Of a stretch of 64,000 nt of DNA, positions 17,621 through 26,575 are shown one piece after another; the first letter of the stretch is position 1; every line of letters starts with the position of its first letter. A model generated the notes under the pieces. That model saw only the letters and a program-made list of their open reading frames with translations. It did not search any database and was not told where the DNA came from. This DNA comes from Paenibacillus xerothermodurans (GTDB lineage: Bacteria > Bacillota > Bacilli > Paenibacillales > NBRC-103111): positions 1 to 64,000 of the forward strand of contig NZ_NHRJ02000001.1 of NCBI RefSeq assembly GCF_002220865.2, written 5' to 3'. Position numbers and translations under genes: made by a program.

Positions 17621-18511
17621 CTATAGCATACCCGAATCCTTGTTCTGCGCTCGCATCTGAATAAGCGTGACTATTATGATCGCAGCGAACAACACGAATG
17701 ATCCTGCCGCAGCATAACCAAAGTTGCTTAACTGAAAGCCGTTGTTGTAGATGAACAAAGCGACCGATATGGTACCGTCGAGTGGGCCGCCCTCTGTCAT
17801 AACAAACGGCTCCTCGAAAAATTGCAGCCAGCCGATCATGGTAGTAACCGAGACGAAGAAGATAGCGAAGCGGAGCATAGGAATTGTAATCTGAGTTACT
17901 TGTTGCCATGCATTAGCACCATCTAGCTGAGCTGCTTCATAGTAGGACCTGGGAATGCCTTGAAGCGCTGCGATGAAAATAACCATATTGAGACCGATCG
18001 CTTTCCACAGTGCAAGCAGAATGAGCGATATCTTTGCCATTGTCGGATCGGTTAACCATGGAACTTCAGGCAGGCTAAAAAGACTTAGCAGGTAATTCAA
18101 CAAACCGAGCGTTGGGTTATACAAGTAGCTCCAGACAACCGCGACCGCAACAATGTTGGTTACGGACGGCAGGTAATAGACAACTCGAAACACTTTAAAG
18201 ATGCGTGATGTGCCGAGGTTAATCAATATTGCGATCGTAAGTGAAAACAAGAGAACGAGTGGAACCCCGACAATAACGTAGAAGAGGGTGTTCGTGATGG
18301 ACTTCAGGAAGACTGGATCAGCGAAAACCTCTACATAATTATTGAGCCCGACAAATTCGATGTCGGAGAAGTTCGCCAGCCCGCCTAGATCCATATCTGT
18401 AAAGCTTATGATTAATGCTATCGCTATAGGAAGCAAGGAGAACAAAGTAAGCAGCAGTAGAGTGGGAGCAATAAAGAAGTACGGTGCATTTTTGTTCATA
18501 AAGCCATACAT
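17621..18511 (-). CDS. Sugar ABC transporter permease, MalF type
   Basis: A membrane protein of about 296 residues with the MalF/UgpA layout: an N-terminal helix after KNAPYFFIAPTLLLL, a periplasm-like outer loop ADFSDIEFVGLNNY-type region, and the EAA loop YYEAAQLDGANAWQQVTQIT. The start is uncertain: ATG 18520 lies only two bases behind AAAGGAAG, while ATG 18511 has more suitable spacing. It lies between the binding protein and the second permease in the operon. Confidence 0.9.
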   Translation of the reverse strand: MYGFMNKNAPYFFIAPTLLLLTLFSLLPIAIALIISFTDMDLGGLANFSDIEFVGLNNYVEVFADPVFLKSITNTLFYVIVGVPLVLLFSLTIAILINLGTSRIFKVFRVVYYLPSVTNIVAVAVVWSYLYNPTLGLLNYLLSLFSLPEVPWLTDPTMAKISLILLALWKAIGLNMVIFIAALQGIPRSYYEAAQLDGANAWQQVTQITIPMLRFAIFFVSVTTMIGWLQFFEEPFVMTEGGPLDGTISVALFIYNNGFQLSNFGYAAAGSFVLFAAIIIVTLIQMRAQNKDSGML

Positions 18512-18607
18512 ACTAAACATCACTTCCTTTAGCTCTTGCGAACATCGCAAGCGGACTGATAGTAATTAACCGGCATTTCTGCCGGTTAACAAGTTATGAA
18601 TATGTGT

Positions 18608-19870
18608 CTACTTGCCAAGGCTCTTTTCGGCGCTTTGATTGAATTGATCCATCTCTTGCTGTACGTCTGCATTACTGCGGTAGATTCTCTCGAAATGCTT
18701 CAGGTAGTTTTTGCTGATCTCTGCCCATTGTGTCATAACCGGCATTGGTTGAGCTGTATCAAGCTGTTCTTTAATGATTTTGTAGTTATCTGTGGTAAGT
18801 AGTTCATTGTCCCATGCTTTTGTATTCGCAGGAAGCGAACTGGTGGCTTCCATCCATTTCAATTGAGTTTCAGGCTTGCTCATGTATGCAACGAATTTTG
18901 CAGCTGCATCTTTGGTCTCGGAATATTCAAATACGGACAAGTTGGATCCACCCAAGATGGAAATATTGTTTTCTTTCTTAGGCAGGACAGCGATACCCCA
19001 CTTGCCGTCAAGTTCAGGAGCTTGATCTTGAATCAGCTTAATCATCCAAGGACCGCTGATGAACATAGGCACGATACCCTCGCCTTTGAATGCAACGATC
19101 GCATCCAGACCCGAATCTTTAGGAGCAGATCCGGTTTGGAAGAAGCTGTTCAGGTACTGTACCGCTTCAACATATTTAGGCTGATTGAACAACGGCTTAC
19201 CGGTGTTGTCAAACCATTCTGCACCGGCTTGACGAGCGAACATGAAGCCGAGAGATTGCTCTTTCGTGTCGATGCTTATACCATACTTGCCTTTGCCGCG
19301 TGCAGCAAGCTTCTGTGCAGCGTCGGACAGCTCTTCCCAAGTTGTTGGAGCTTGCTGATAGCCGACTTTCTTCAGCAGATCTGAACGATAGTAAAGGAAG
19401 CGCGTTTCTACGTACCAAGGAGCTGCTACATAGGTCTTTTCAAAAGTACCGGCTGCAACTGCACCTGGATAGAAGTTTTCAGTCTTAAGCTCTGGATATG
19501 TATCAACATAGGGGGTGAGATCCATAAGAGCTTTTGCATCGGCAAATTCTGGAATCCACGTCGTACCCATTTGGATAACGTCAGGGCCTTTTTTGGATGC
19601 GACAGCTGTCAACAGCTTGTCATGTGCCTGGTTCCAAGGGATAGCTTGTACTTTGACTGTGATATTCGGATTTTCTTTTGTAAATTCATCTGCGATTTTC
19701 GGAAGGGATTTTGCTTCCTCACCCATTCCCCACACATTAAGGGTAACTTTTTCATCGGATGCATTCCCGGACGCCGCGGCAGAACCTTTGTCATTTGACG
19801 AGCATCCGGTAAGTATGCCCAGCAGTAACAGGGTTGTTCCTAAAAACACAGCTGCTAATGCTTTACGCAT
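18608..19870 (-). CDS. Sugar ABC transporter solute-binding lipoprotein
   Basis: This is a 420-residue family 1 extracellular binding protein. A lipoprotein signal peptide ends in the lipobox LTGC, so the mature protein is tethered to the outer face of the membrane. VTLNVWGMGEEAKSLPKIADEF begins the mature domain, and DVIQMGTTW, GIAVLPKKE and AAKFVAYMSKPETQLKWM are characteristic. ATG 19870 follows AGAGGAG. It is the first gene of the sulfatase operon, which fits the need for most copies of the binding subunit. Transcription starts about 220 bases upstream under three operators. Confidence 0.95.
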   Translation of the reverse strand: MRKALAAVFLGTTLLLLGILTGCSSNDKGSAAASGNASDEKVTLNVWGMGEEAKSLPKIADEFTKENPNITVKVQAIPWNQAHDKLLTAVASKKGPDVIQMGTTWIPEFADAKALMDLTPYVDTYPELKTENFYPGAVAAGTFEKTYVAAPWYVETRFLYYRSDLLKKVGYQQAPTTWEELSDAAQKLAARGKGKYGISIDTKEQSLGFMFARQAGAEWFDNTGKPLFNQPKYVEAVQYLNSFFQTGSAPKDSGLDAIVAFKGEGIVPMFISGPWMIKLIQDQAPELDGKWGIAVLPKKENNISILGGSNLSVFEYSETKDAAAKFVAYMSKPETQLKWMEATSSLPANTKAWDNELLTTDNYKIIKEQLDTAQPMPVMTQWAEISKNYLKHFERIYRSNADVQQEMDQFNQSAEKSLGK

Positions 19871-20033
19871 TGTTTTTGCTCCTCTCAACAATTGCTTGAT
19901 GTTGTAATTAGAATCCTAAAATAATTCCTGGCTGCATTTGGGAAATTGGCACTATAAAATGATCATCTCCACCCCCGTCTAATTGTGAAAAGCCCCTTTT
20001 GTCCAAAACAGGAAAGCAAGGAATTTCATAATA

Positions 20034-20045
20034 CGAAACGTTTCG
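20034..20045. promoter_or_regulatory. Operator A of the sulfatase operon
   Basis: CGAAACGTTTCG is a perfect 12-bp palindrome of the LacI-family type, placed about 43-54 bases downstream of the predicted start of transcription. Confidence 0.65.
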
Positions 20046-20078
20046 ATACTGTGTTTTATCTTCTCTTATACTTTATCT

Positions 20079-20087
20079 AAACGTTTC
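20079..20087. promoter_or_regulatory. Operator B of the sulfatase operon
   Basis: AAACGTTTC sits at the predicted transcription start of the minus-strand promoter, 43 bases from operator A centre to centre. Confidence 0.6.
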
Positions 20088-20094
20088 AATTGGT

Positions 20095-20123
20095 ATTATA
20101 AATCAATTTGTAACCGCATTCAA
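20095..20123 (-). promoter_or_regulatory. Promoter of the sulfatase operon
   Basis: On the minus strand TTGAAT (20118-20123) and TATAAT (20095-20100) are separated by exactly 17 bases. The start of transcription is expected near 20088. Confidence 0.75.
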
Positions 20124-20155
20124 TAAGAAAATACCATGATTTTTTAATAAAATAA

Positions 20156-20164
20156 AAACGTTTC
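20156..20164. promoter_or_regulatory. Operator C of the sulfatase operon
   Basis: AAACGTTTC upstream of the -35 box, 77 bases from operator B centre to centre. Three such sites could support DNA looping. Confidence 0.55.
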
Positions 20165-20588
20165 GAATCATAATTGACGGTAAATAGTAAAGCTATTTAT
20201 AATCAAACCGTACTAATAGAATCGTTTCTTTTGAGATGTCAGACGGCAAAAACCCACTAATTACGCAGGCCGTACCAGCGGGTATTCATGGGATGAGCCT
20301 AATTAAATGAACTTGGTGTAACGTCTACACCATGGAACAGATTCAAGAGGTTATTGCTGTGCTAGGCGATGGTTCGCTGGTTACCCGTATTACGGCCGTT
20401 TTAGGCATACAGTATAGAAGCCGCGACTTGCCTGTAACGTGGGAGGAAACACTGTCTCCGTCTGGAGCTCGTACACAGGGTTCCCTTCAGCGCTACGACC
20501 AACTTGTGGGGGTGATCTAAGATGGCGGCAGAGCTGGCAGATTTGTGTCGACAGCTTCGACTACCGCATGTCATGGCTATGTGTCTTA
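20165..20588. other. Gap between the operon promoter and the IS21 element
   Basis: A 62-codon frame at 20332-20520 lacks a ribosome binding site and resembles no family known to me. No other feature was found. Confidence 0.4.
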
Positions 20589-20747
20589 TCGTAAAGTAAA
20601 AATACCCCGAAAAATCATCATGCTCTACCCAAAAAAATCGTGCACAATTACCCATCATAATCGACCTGGGTAAAACGAACGACGATTGAGAAACCGATAC
20701 TCTTCGTGGCGATACAGCGAAGGGTGCGGGGACGGGAGATGTTGAAA

Positions 20748-22200
20748 ATGAGCCAGATCGAGACGATTAAGGAATCGCATGCGAAGGGGCTGGGGTTCGG
20801 TGGCGATCGCCGAGCGACTGAACATCACACGAAAGACGGTTAGCAAATACATGGCAGAAGACGGATTTCAAGAAAGACCGAAAGAACATAAGGCAGCGCA
20901 ATCTTCCAAGCTGGATCCGTTCAAACCGCTCATCCAGGAGTGGCTGGAAGAGGACCGGAAAAACCGATACAAACAGTGGCATACCGCAATGCGGATTCAC
21001 AAGCGCCTCACGGCCGAATGCAAGGGCTACGACGCCTCGTATCCCATCGTCCAGTGCTATGTGAAGAGCTTGCGGAAGCACCGGTACCAGGAAGGTACAT
21101 TGGAACTTGACTGGCAGCCGGGCGAAGCGCAGGTGGACTTTGGCGAAGCCGAGTTTTACGATGCAAGCGGCGAGAAGCGGATGCACAAGTTCCTCTGCGT
21201 AAGTTTCCCCTACAGCAACGCCGGCTACGTCCAGCTCTTCGGCGGAGAAACGGCAGAGTGCGTCGCGCATGGTCTGCAAGATATATTCCACCGAATCGGC
21301 GGCGTACCGACGCGCCTCATCTTCGACAACGCCAGCGGCGTAGGCCGCCGGGTCAGCGAGAATGTGCGAATCGCCGAAGTATTCCTGCGCTTCAAGGCGC
21401 ACTACGGCTATGAGCTCACCTTCTGTAATCCGTACGTCGGCCACGAGCAACGGAATGTGGAGAACAAAGTTGGCTACATGCGGCGCAATCTGTTCGTTCC
21501 GCTGCCCACCGTCACCGACGTGCAGGCGTTTAACCGGGAGCTGCTGGATCGCTGCGAAGCCGACTGGCAGCGCAAGCATTACAAAAAAGGCGTGCCGATG
21601 AACCTGCTGTTTGAAGACGACAGAAAGGCGTTTCTCTACCTGCCGAAGATGCCGTTTGCCGCCTACCGGTACACACGCGTGAAGACCGACGGCTACGGCA
21701 AGTTCCTGGTGGATGGCAAGCACTTTTATTCGTCGGCTCCGGAGTGGGCCGGCAAGGAACTCGCCGTCCGGATCGGTGCGCATACGGTCGCACCGCTTGC
21801 GCCGAGCGGCGAGCCCATTAGCGTACATATCCGCATATTCGGCAGGCAGCGGACGGACAGTGTCGATGTGCGGACCACACTCAGCCGCCTGCTCCAAAGC
21901 CCGGGCGCCTGGCGAAACAGCCTGATCCGCAAAGCCCTTCCCGAGCGGCTGAGAGAGGAAATGGACGGGCTCGAGCGCGCCGAACTTCGGGAGGCGCTGC
22001 CCACGGTGCAGGACCGCTCCAGCCGGTATGATTTCGATACGGCGCTCCAGGCCCTGGAACAGGCGACCGAGCTCGGAAGCCTGAGCAGTTCCAACAGTGT
22101 GGTGCTGGCGGCCAGGCTGGCCGCGTTTGAACCCGAAGAAACGAGCGGTGTCGATCGTGGCGTTTACGATGAGCTTTTGCAGACGACCGGGGGTGGGTAG
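20748..22200 (+). pseudogene. istA: IS21 transposase IstA with a frameshift near the start
   Basis: The proper start MSQIETIKESHAKG at 20748 has GGGAG nine bases upstream, but its frame is lost near 20785-20795. The rest continues in another frame as SVAIAERLNITRKTVSKYM (helix-turn-helix) and the DDE domain with QVDFGEAEF, RLIFDNASG and GHEQRNVENKVG. From 20779 the frame is open to the end, so an N-terminally altered protein of 473 residues is possible. Confidence 0.8.
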
Positions 22201-22202
22201 CG

Positions 22203-22929
22203 ATGAGCCTGACCCGTGAACGCGAGACGCTGCGAGGCGAGATCTCCGTCTTCTGCAAGAAGCTCGTGTTCAGCCAGCGCGCCGTGCAGCTGTGCGAGAC
22301 CGAGGCTACACCCAAGCAGGAGGAATTCCTTCACCGCGTCCTCGCCGATGGAAAGCCGGGAGCGCAGCCGCCGGGCTAGGTTGCTCAGCCGCGCCGGGTT
22401 TCCGGTCTATAAGACGCTGGACGGCTACGTGCAGCTGCCGTCGTCGCTGCAGTGGAGCGATCTGATGGGGCACGTTTATCCAGGGCAGACGAAAACCTTG
22501 TCCTCTACGGCCCGGTCGGTACCGGCAAGACGCATCTGGCGATTGCTCCGCGCCTGTGAGCTGGGCATGACGGTAAAGTTCTACACGGTCGCCGTACTTG
22601 TGATGCGATTGGCTGAAGCACGGCACGGCGGCGTACTTGAACCGCTCATGAGCGAGATCCAGCGCTGCCAGCTGCTTATCCTGGACGAGTGGGGCTACAT
22701 TCCGGTTGACAAAGAGGGCTCGCAATTGCTATTTCGCGTCATTGCTGACAGTTACGAGCGCCGTAGCTCGGTCATTACCACGAACCTCCAGTTCTCCAAA
22801 TGGGGTTCTGTCTTTACGGACGACCAGATGGCCGCGGCGATGATTGACCGGCTCGCGCACCACGCACATTTGCTTGTTTTCGAGGGCGAAAGCTACAGAA
22901 TGAAACATGCACTCATGAAGGAACGATGA
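22203..22929 (+). pseudogene. istB: IS21 helper ATPase IstB, broken by frameshifts
   Basis: The ATG at 22203 opens MSLTRERETLRGEISVFCKK but the frame stops at about 22380. The Walker A motif GPVGTGKTHLAIA appears in a second frame near 22510-22555, while LLILDEWGYIPVD (Walker B) and the C-terminal ITTNLQFSKWGSVF lie in a third. At least two frame changes are needed, so the ATPase cannot be made. Confidence 0.85.
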
Positions 22930-23138
22930 AAAATTACCCCTGACGATCATGGTCAAAAATGCACGATTTTTTCGGGTAATTTTGCTTGACGAAATGCAGA
23001 AGTGGCTGTTATAAGTACTGGTCTTGCAAATCACAGGAAAAGAGGCGCCGAAGCGAGGGTTCGATGGAGATCCAATGCGCAACTTAATACCTACCAAGAA
23101 CATGATGCACACGCGACTCGTCTGCGACATTAGGCCCA

Positions 23139-23167
23139 TTGACCATGCTCCGTGCCTCTCATATAAT
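23139..23167 (+). promoter_or_regulatory. Promoter of the LacI-family regulator gene
   Basis: TTGACC (23139-23144) and TATAAT (23162-23167) with a 17-base spacer. Transcription would begin near 23174. Confidence 0.75.
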
Positions 23168-23183
23168 TTATGAAAACGCAACC

Positions 23184-23195
23184 AAAAACGTTTCC
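23184..23195. promoter_or_regulatory. Operator in the leader of the LacI-type gene
   Basis: AAAAACGTTTCC lies about 10-20 bases downstream of the predicted transcription start and resembles the palindrome before the next gene, which suggests autoregulation. Confidence 0.55.
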
Positions 23196-23216
23196 GAAAA
23201 TAAGGGGGGATGCCCT

Positions 23217-24245
23217 ATGGTGTCGATAAAAGATATTGCCAGCAAAGCGGGTGTTTCCATATCAACAGTTTCAAGAACGTTGAATCACTACGCGGATGTT
23301 AATCCGAGGACGAGAGATAAGATTTTCAAAATCGCAAAGGAGCTTAATTATTTTCCCAATGCCGTGGCTCGGAGTCTCGTGCAGAAGAAAACGCATACAA
23401 TAGGCGTATTCTTCGGCAACAAAACGAATTCCGGCTTTGATCACCCTTTCTTTCAGGATGTGATTTCCGCGGTGAGGGAAGTCGTAGGTAACGCCGGCTA
23501 TGATCTGCTCGTGTTTACCAACAAAAACAAAGAAAGAGCAACCTACACGACGCTAAGCAAAGAGAGAAGTGTGGACGGAATCGTGTTGCTTTTAACAGGG
23601 GAAGGCAAAAAGTGGGACCACCAGCTCACGGAGCTTCAGGAAAGCGGAATCCCGTGTACGGCTATTGACGTTCCACTTGTGGGTGAGAAGTGCGGGTTTG
23701 TAGAGTCGGACAACTTCTCCGGTGCCAAACAGGCCATCGAACACTTGATATCTCTTGGTCATACGACCATAGCATTCATAGGTGGGGACGAGATCAGCAA
23801 GACAAGCTTCGACCGGCTGAGAGGTTACCAGCAGGCGTTGATGGACCATAAACTTGGGCTGGACCCTACGCTGGTGAGACTGGGTTACTTTATCAAGGAG
23901 AAAGCAATGGAGGAAACCCGCAATCTAATTGAAACCGGTAAGCAGATCACGGCCTTCTTTGCAGCGAGCGATGAAATGGCCATGGGTGTTATCGAAGCTC
24001 TCACCGCTATCGGACTTCGGGTTCCCGAGGACGTCTCCGTCGTCGGATTTGACGATATCAGAGAGGCAGCGTACTTCCGGCCGGCTCTCACTACGATCAG
24101 GCAGAACAAATACAAGCTGGGCAGTACAGCGGCAGAGGTACTGTTAAAAATTATTGAGAATACAGGGCCAAGCTCCTGTCCGGTCGTGCTTCCCTGTGAA
24201 CTCATTGTAAGAGAGTCCACAGCTGCTTGCAGCAGACGAGAATAA
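23217..24245 (+). CDS. LacI-family transcriptional regulator
   Basis: A 342-residue repressor with an N-terminal helix-turn-helix (VSIKDIASKAGVSISTVSRTLN, about residues 2-23), the hinge region ARSLVQKKTHTIGVF, and a periplasmic-binding-protein-like sensor domain (FIGGDEISKTSFDRLRGYQQAL, SVVGFDDIREAAYF). ATG 23217 follows AAGGGGGG at seven bases, while the open frame upstream to 23139 has no such site. It probably binds the palindromes at 23184 and 24264 and senses the sugar imported by the following transporter. Confidence 0.93.
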   Translation: MVSIKDIASKAGVSISTVSRTLNHYADVNPRTRDKIFKIAKELNYFPNAVARSLVQKKTHTIGVFFGNKTNSGFDHPFFQDVISAVREVVGNAGYDLLVFTNKNKERATYTTLSKERSVDGIVLLLTGEGKKWDHQLTELQESGIPCTAIDVPLVGEKCGFVESDNFSGAKQAIEHLISLGHTTIAFIGGDEISKTSFDRLRGYQQALMDHKLGLDPTLVRLGYFIKEKAMEETRNLIETGKQITAFFAASDEMAMGVIEALTAIGLRVPEDVSVVGFDDIREAAYFRPALTTIRQNKYKLGSTAAEVLLKIIENTGPSSCPVVLPCELIVRESTAACSRRE

Positions 24246-24263
24246 AATTTTTTTTAATGATTT

Positions 24264-24279
24264 CCAAAAACGTTTTTGG
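24264..24279. promoter_or_regulatory. Perfect operator palindrome before the binding-protein gene
   Basis: CCAAAAACGTTTTTGG is a 16-bp perfect palindrome directly upstream of the ribosome binding site at 24284-24290, with flanking T and A extending it to 18 bp. It is placed to block transcription or elongation into the importer genes. Confidence 0.7.
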
Positions 24280-24295
24280 AGAATTGGAGGCCGCT

Positions 24296-25618
24296 ATGAA
24301 AAGAACATTCTCACTTTCACTCGTGACCTGTCTATCCTTTTCACTGTTCGCTGGTTGCGCCAGTTCCGGCGCTGATTCCGACGAAGCCAACAATGGAGTG
24401 GTTACCATTCAATACTGGCATACTCAGACGGAAGAAGAGCGGGTAGCTCAACTGAAATCGATAATCAAAACCTTCGAAACGCAGAATCCGAACATCCGCG
24501 TCGAGCAGGTTCCGGTTCCTGAAGAGGATTTTCCGAGCAGAGTCTCGGCCGCTCTCGGAGCAGACCGGCTGCCGGCTATGATCGAAGGCGGAATCGACCA
24601 AATGCTCTTTCTCGGTTCTGAGCTCGTGACGGACAATGCTCTCCACGAAGCGGTCATTGATGAGATCGGTAAGGATACCTTTTATGAAGGCGCTTTAAAT
24701 ACAATGAAAGCCGGTGGTAATCAGGGCTATTACGGTGTTCCGATTTCCGGCTGGGTGCAGGGCATCTGGTATAACGGGAAACTGTTCAAGGAGAAAGGAT
24801 TGGAGCCGCCTGCAACATGGGACAACATCCTGAAAGCGGCACAAGCGTTCCATGCCCCCGACCGTCAGCAATACGGTATCGTGGTGGGAACATCGAAGGA
24901 CGATTTCACGGAACAGACGTTCAGCCAGTTTGCCTTATCCAACGAGGCTCAGGTATTCGATCAGCAAGGGAAAGTGAATTTCAATTCTCCAGAAATGCTG
25001 CAAGCTTTGAGTTACTATAAAGAGCTCGCCAAGTATACGCCACCGGGCTCGGAAAGCTGGCGGGAGGCGCGGGAGATGTATTTGTCCGGTCGGGCTCCTA
25101 TGGTGATGTATTCTTCCTATCTGATGGGTGACCTGGCGGAGAATCAAGAGCTGGCAGAGAATACACATTTTGTAGTGCCGGAGAACAAAACAAAAGCCAC
25201 ATACGGTGAAATCACGTCGTTAGCGGTGATGAATACGATTTCCGAACAGGAGCGTGAAGCGGCCAAACGGTTTACCCTTTTCCTCACGCAGAAGGATATT
25301 AACATCAAATACTTGCATATGTCACCTGGGGGAGCCAATCCGACGAGAGCAGTGATTGCCGAAGACCCTGCTTACCTCGAGAACGAAGTGCTGCAGGCAT
25401 ATGGCCCTGAAGCGATCAAGATTGCGTCGAGTCTGGATAACTTGAAGCGATTCGGCTTTGTCAACGGCAGCATGAAACCCGCGATGGGAGATATCTCCGC
25501 CCAATTTGTCATCGGCGAGGCGGTGAACAGTATAACCGAACGAAATGTTGGTCTGGAGACGGCCGCGCAGAACGCTCAGGACAAAATGAGCAAGATCGCA
25601 AGAAGATCAACGGAATAA
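24296..25618 (+). CDS. Sugar ABC transporter solute-binding lipoprotein
   Basis: This 440-residue family 1 binding protein has a lipoprotein signal (KRTFSLSLVTCLSFSLFAGC) and the mature segment VVTIQYWHTQTEEERVAQLK. YYGVPISGWVQGIWYNGKLF and REMYLSGRAPMVMYSSY are typical of oligosaccharide-binding members. ATG 24296 follows TTGGAGG. It is the first gene of an import and catabolism operon that runs to about 31165. The set of downstream enzymes suggests a disaccharide or glucoside as the ligand. Confidence 0.94.
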   Translation: MKRTFSLSLVTCLSFSLFAGCASSGADSDEANNGVVTIQYWHTQTEEERVAQLKSIIKTFETQNPNIRVEQVPVPEEDFPSRVSAALGADRLPAMIEGGIDQMLFLGSELVTDNALHEAVIDEIGKDTFYEGALNTMKAGGNQGYYGVPISGWVQGIWYNGKLFKEKGLEPPATWDNILKAAQAFHAPDRQQYGIVVGTSKDDFTEQTFSQFALSNEAQVFDQQGKVNFNSPEMLQALSYYKELAKYTPPGSESWREAREMYLSGRAPMVMYSSYLMGDLAENQELAENTHFVVPENKTKATYGEITSLAVMNTISEQEREAAKRFTLFLTQKDINIKYLHMSPGGANPTRAVIAEDPAYLENEVLQAYGPEAIKIASSLDNLKRFGFVNGSMKPAMGDISAQFVIGEAVNSITERNVGLETAAQNAQDKMSKIARRSTE

Positions 25619-25648
25619 CGCCAATCACTGCAAAAAGGAAGTGAAACC

Positions 25649-26575
25649 ATGCAAAATCATAATGCACTGAATGAGGGTTTATCCGGCGCAATCAGTCCTG
25701 CCCGTAAAAAACCAACAATGAAAGACAAGGAGGCGAGGCTGGGTTATCTGTTGATTGCGCCCTCACTCATCCTGATAGCCATCGTGATCTTGTATCCTGT
25801 GATTTATAACATCACATTAAGCTTTCAGAACGTTGCGTTAAACCCACGGCGGTCGAACACATTTATCGGGTTCGATAATTATGTGGCGCTTCTTACAGAT
25901 CCGAGCTTGTGGCATTCGCTATGGGTGACTCTGATTTATACGACGGCGACCGTGATCGGAGCGACAGTGCTGGGAGTAGCGGTCGCGCTGCTGCTCAATC
26001 AGCAGTTAAAAGGAAGACGGCTCTACCGGTCGGTTGTCCTGCTGCCCTATGTTGCACCGATCATTTCTCTGGTCTTTGTCTGGCAGTATATGTTTAATCC
26101 CGTATACGGGATGGTCAACTATACGCTCGTACAGCAGTTGGGAGTGCTGGGCGAGTACGTGGATTGGCTGGATTCGCCAAATGCGGCCTTAACCCTTGTC
26201 AGCGTGTTCGACATTTGGCACCTGTTTCCTTTTTGCTTCATGATGGTTCTGGCAAAGCTGCAGTCCATCGACCAGACGGTTTATGAGGCGGCAGAGATCG
26301 ACGGGGCCGGCGGCTGGAACAAGTTCCGTTTTATCACAATGCCGGAAGTGCAGTTTGTGGTGGGTTCGCTAATGATCCTGCGGTTCATCTGGAACTTCTA
26401 CAAATTCGACGATGTCTACCTGTTGACGAAAGAAGTGCCGGTGGTCGGTGTATATACGTACGAGCTGGCATTTACAACCTTTGACCATGGATTAGCCGCC
26501 GCCATTACAGTCACTCTATTTATTTTGATCATGGTATTTGTACTCTTTGCCGTAAGGAAGGTGCTGAAATGGTAA
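25649..26575 (+). CDS. Sugar ABC transporter permease, MalF type
   Basis: This is a 308-residue membrane protein with six transmembrane segments after a hydrophilic start of about 30 residues. The EAA loop reads VYEAAEIDGAGGWNKFRFITMP. It starts at ATG 25649 behind AAGGAAGTG and overlaps the next permease by seven bases, which indicates translational coupling. No ATPase gene occurs in the cluster. Confidence 0.93.
   Translation: MQNHNALNEGLSGAISPARKKPTMKDKEARLGYLLIAPSLILIAIVILYPVIYNITLSFQNVALNPRRSNTFIGFDNYVALLTDPSLWHSLWVTLIYTTATVIGATVLGVAVALLLNQQLKGRRLYRSVVLLPYVAPIISLVFVWQYMFNPVYGMVNYTLVQQLGVLGEYVDWLDSPNAALTLVSVFDIWHLFPFCFMMVLAKLQSIDQTVYEAAEIDGAGGWNKFRFITMPEVQFVVGSLMILRFIWNFYKFDDVYLLTKEVPVVGVYTYELAFTTFDHGLAAAITVTLFILIMVFVLFAVRKVLKW

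Larger units (their letters stand above)
20589..22992 (+). mobile_element. IS21-family insertion sequence, inactive
   Basis: istA and istB lie together between imperfect inverted repeats. The left end reads TCGTAAAGTAAAAATACCCC and the right end, read inward on the minus strand, TCGTCAAGCAAAATTACCCG. Further in, ATCATCATGC and ATCGTGCAT correspond. The element has much higher GC content than its surroundings. Both genes are broken, so it cannot move by itself. The outermost bases were not fixed precisely. Confidence 0.8.

Noticed and set aside
20767-21897. Long minus-strand frame opposite istA
   Set aside because: It is the mirror of a GC-rich transposase gene. The real motifs (helix-turn-helix, DDE) are on the plus strand.
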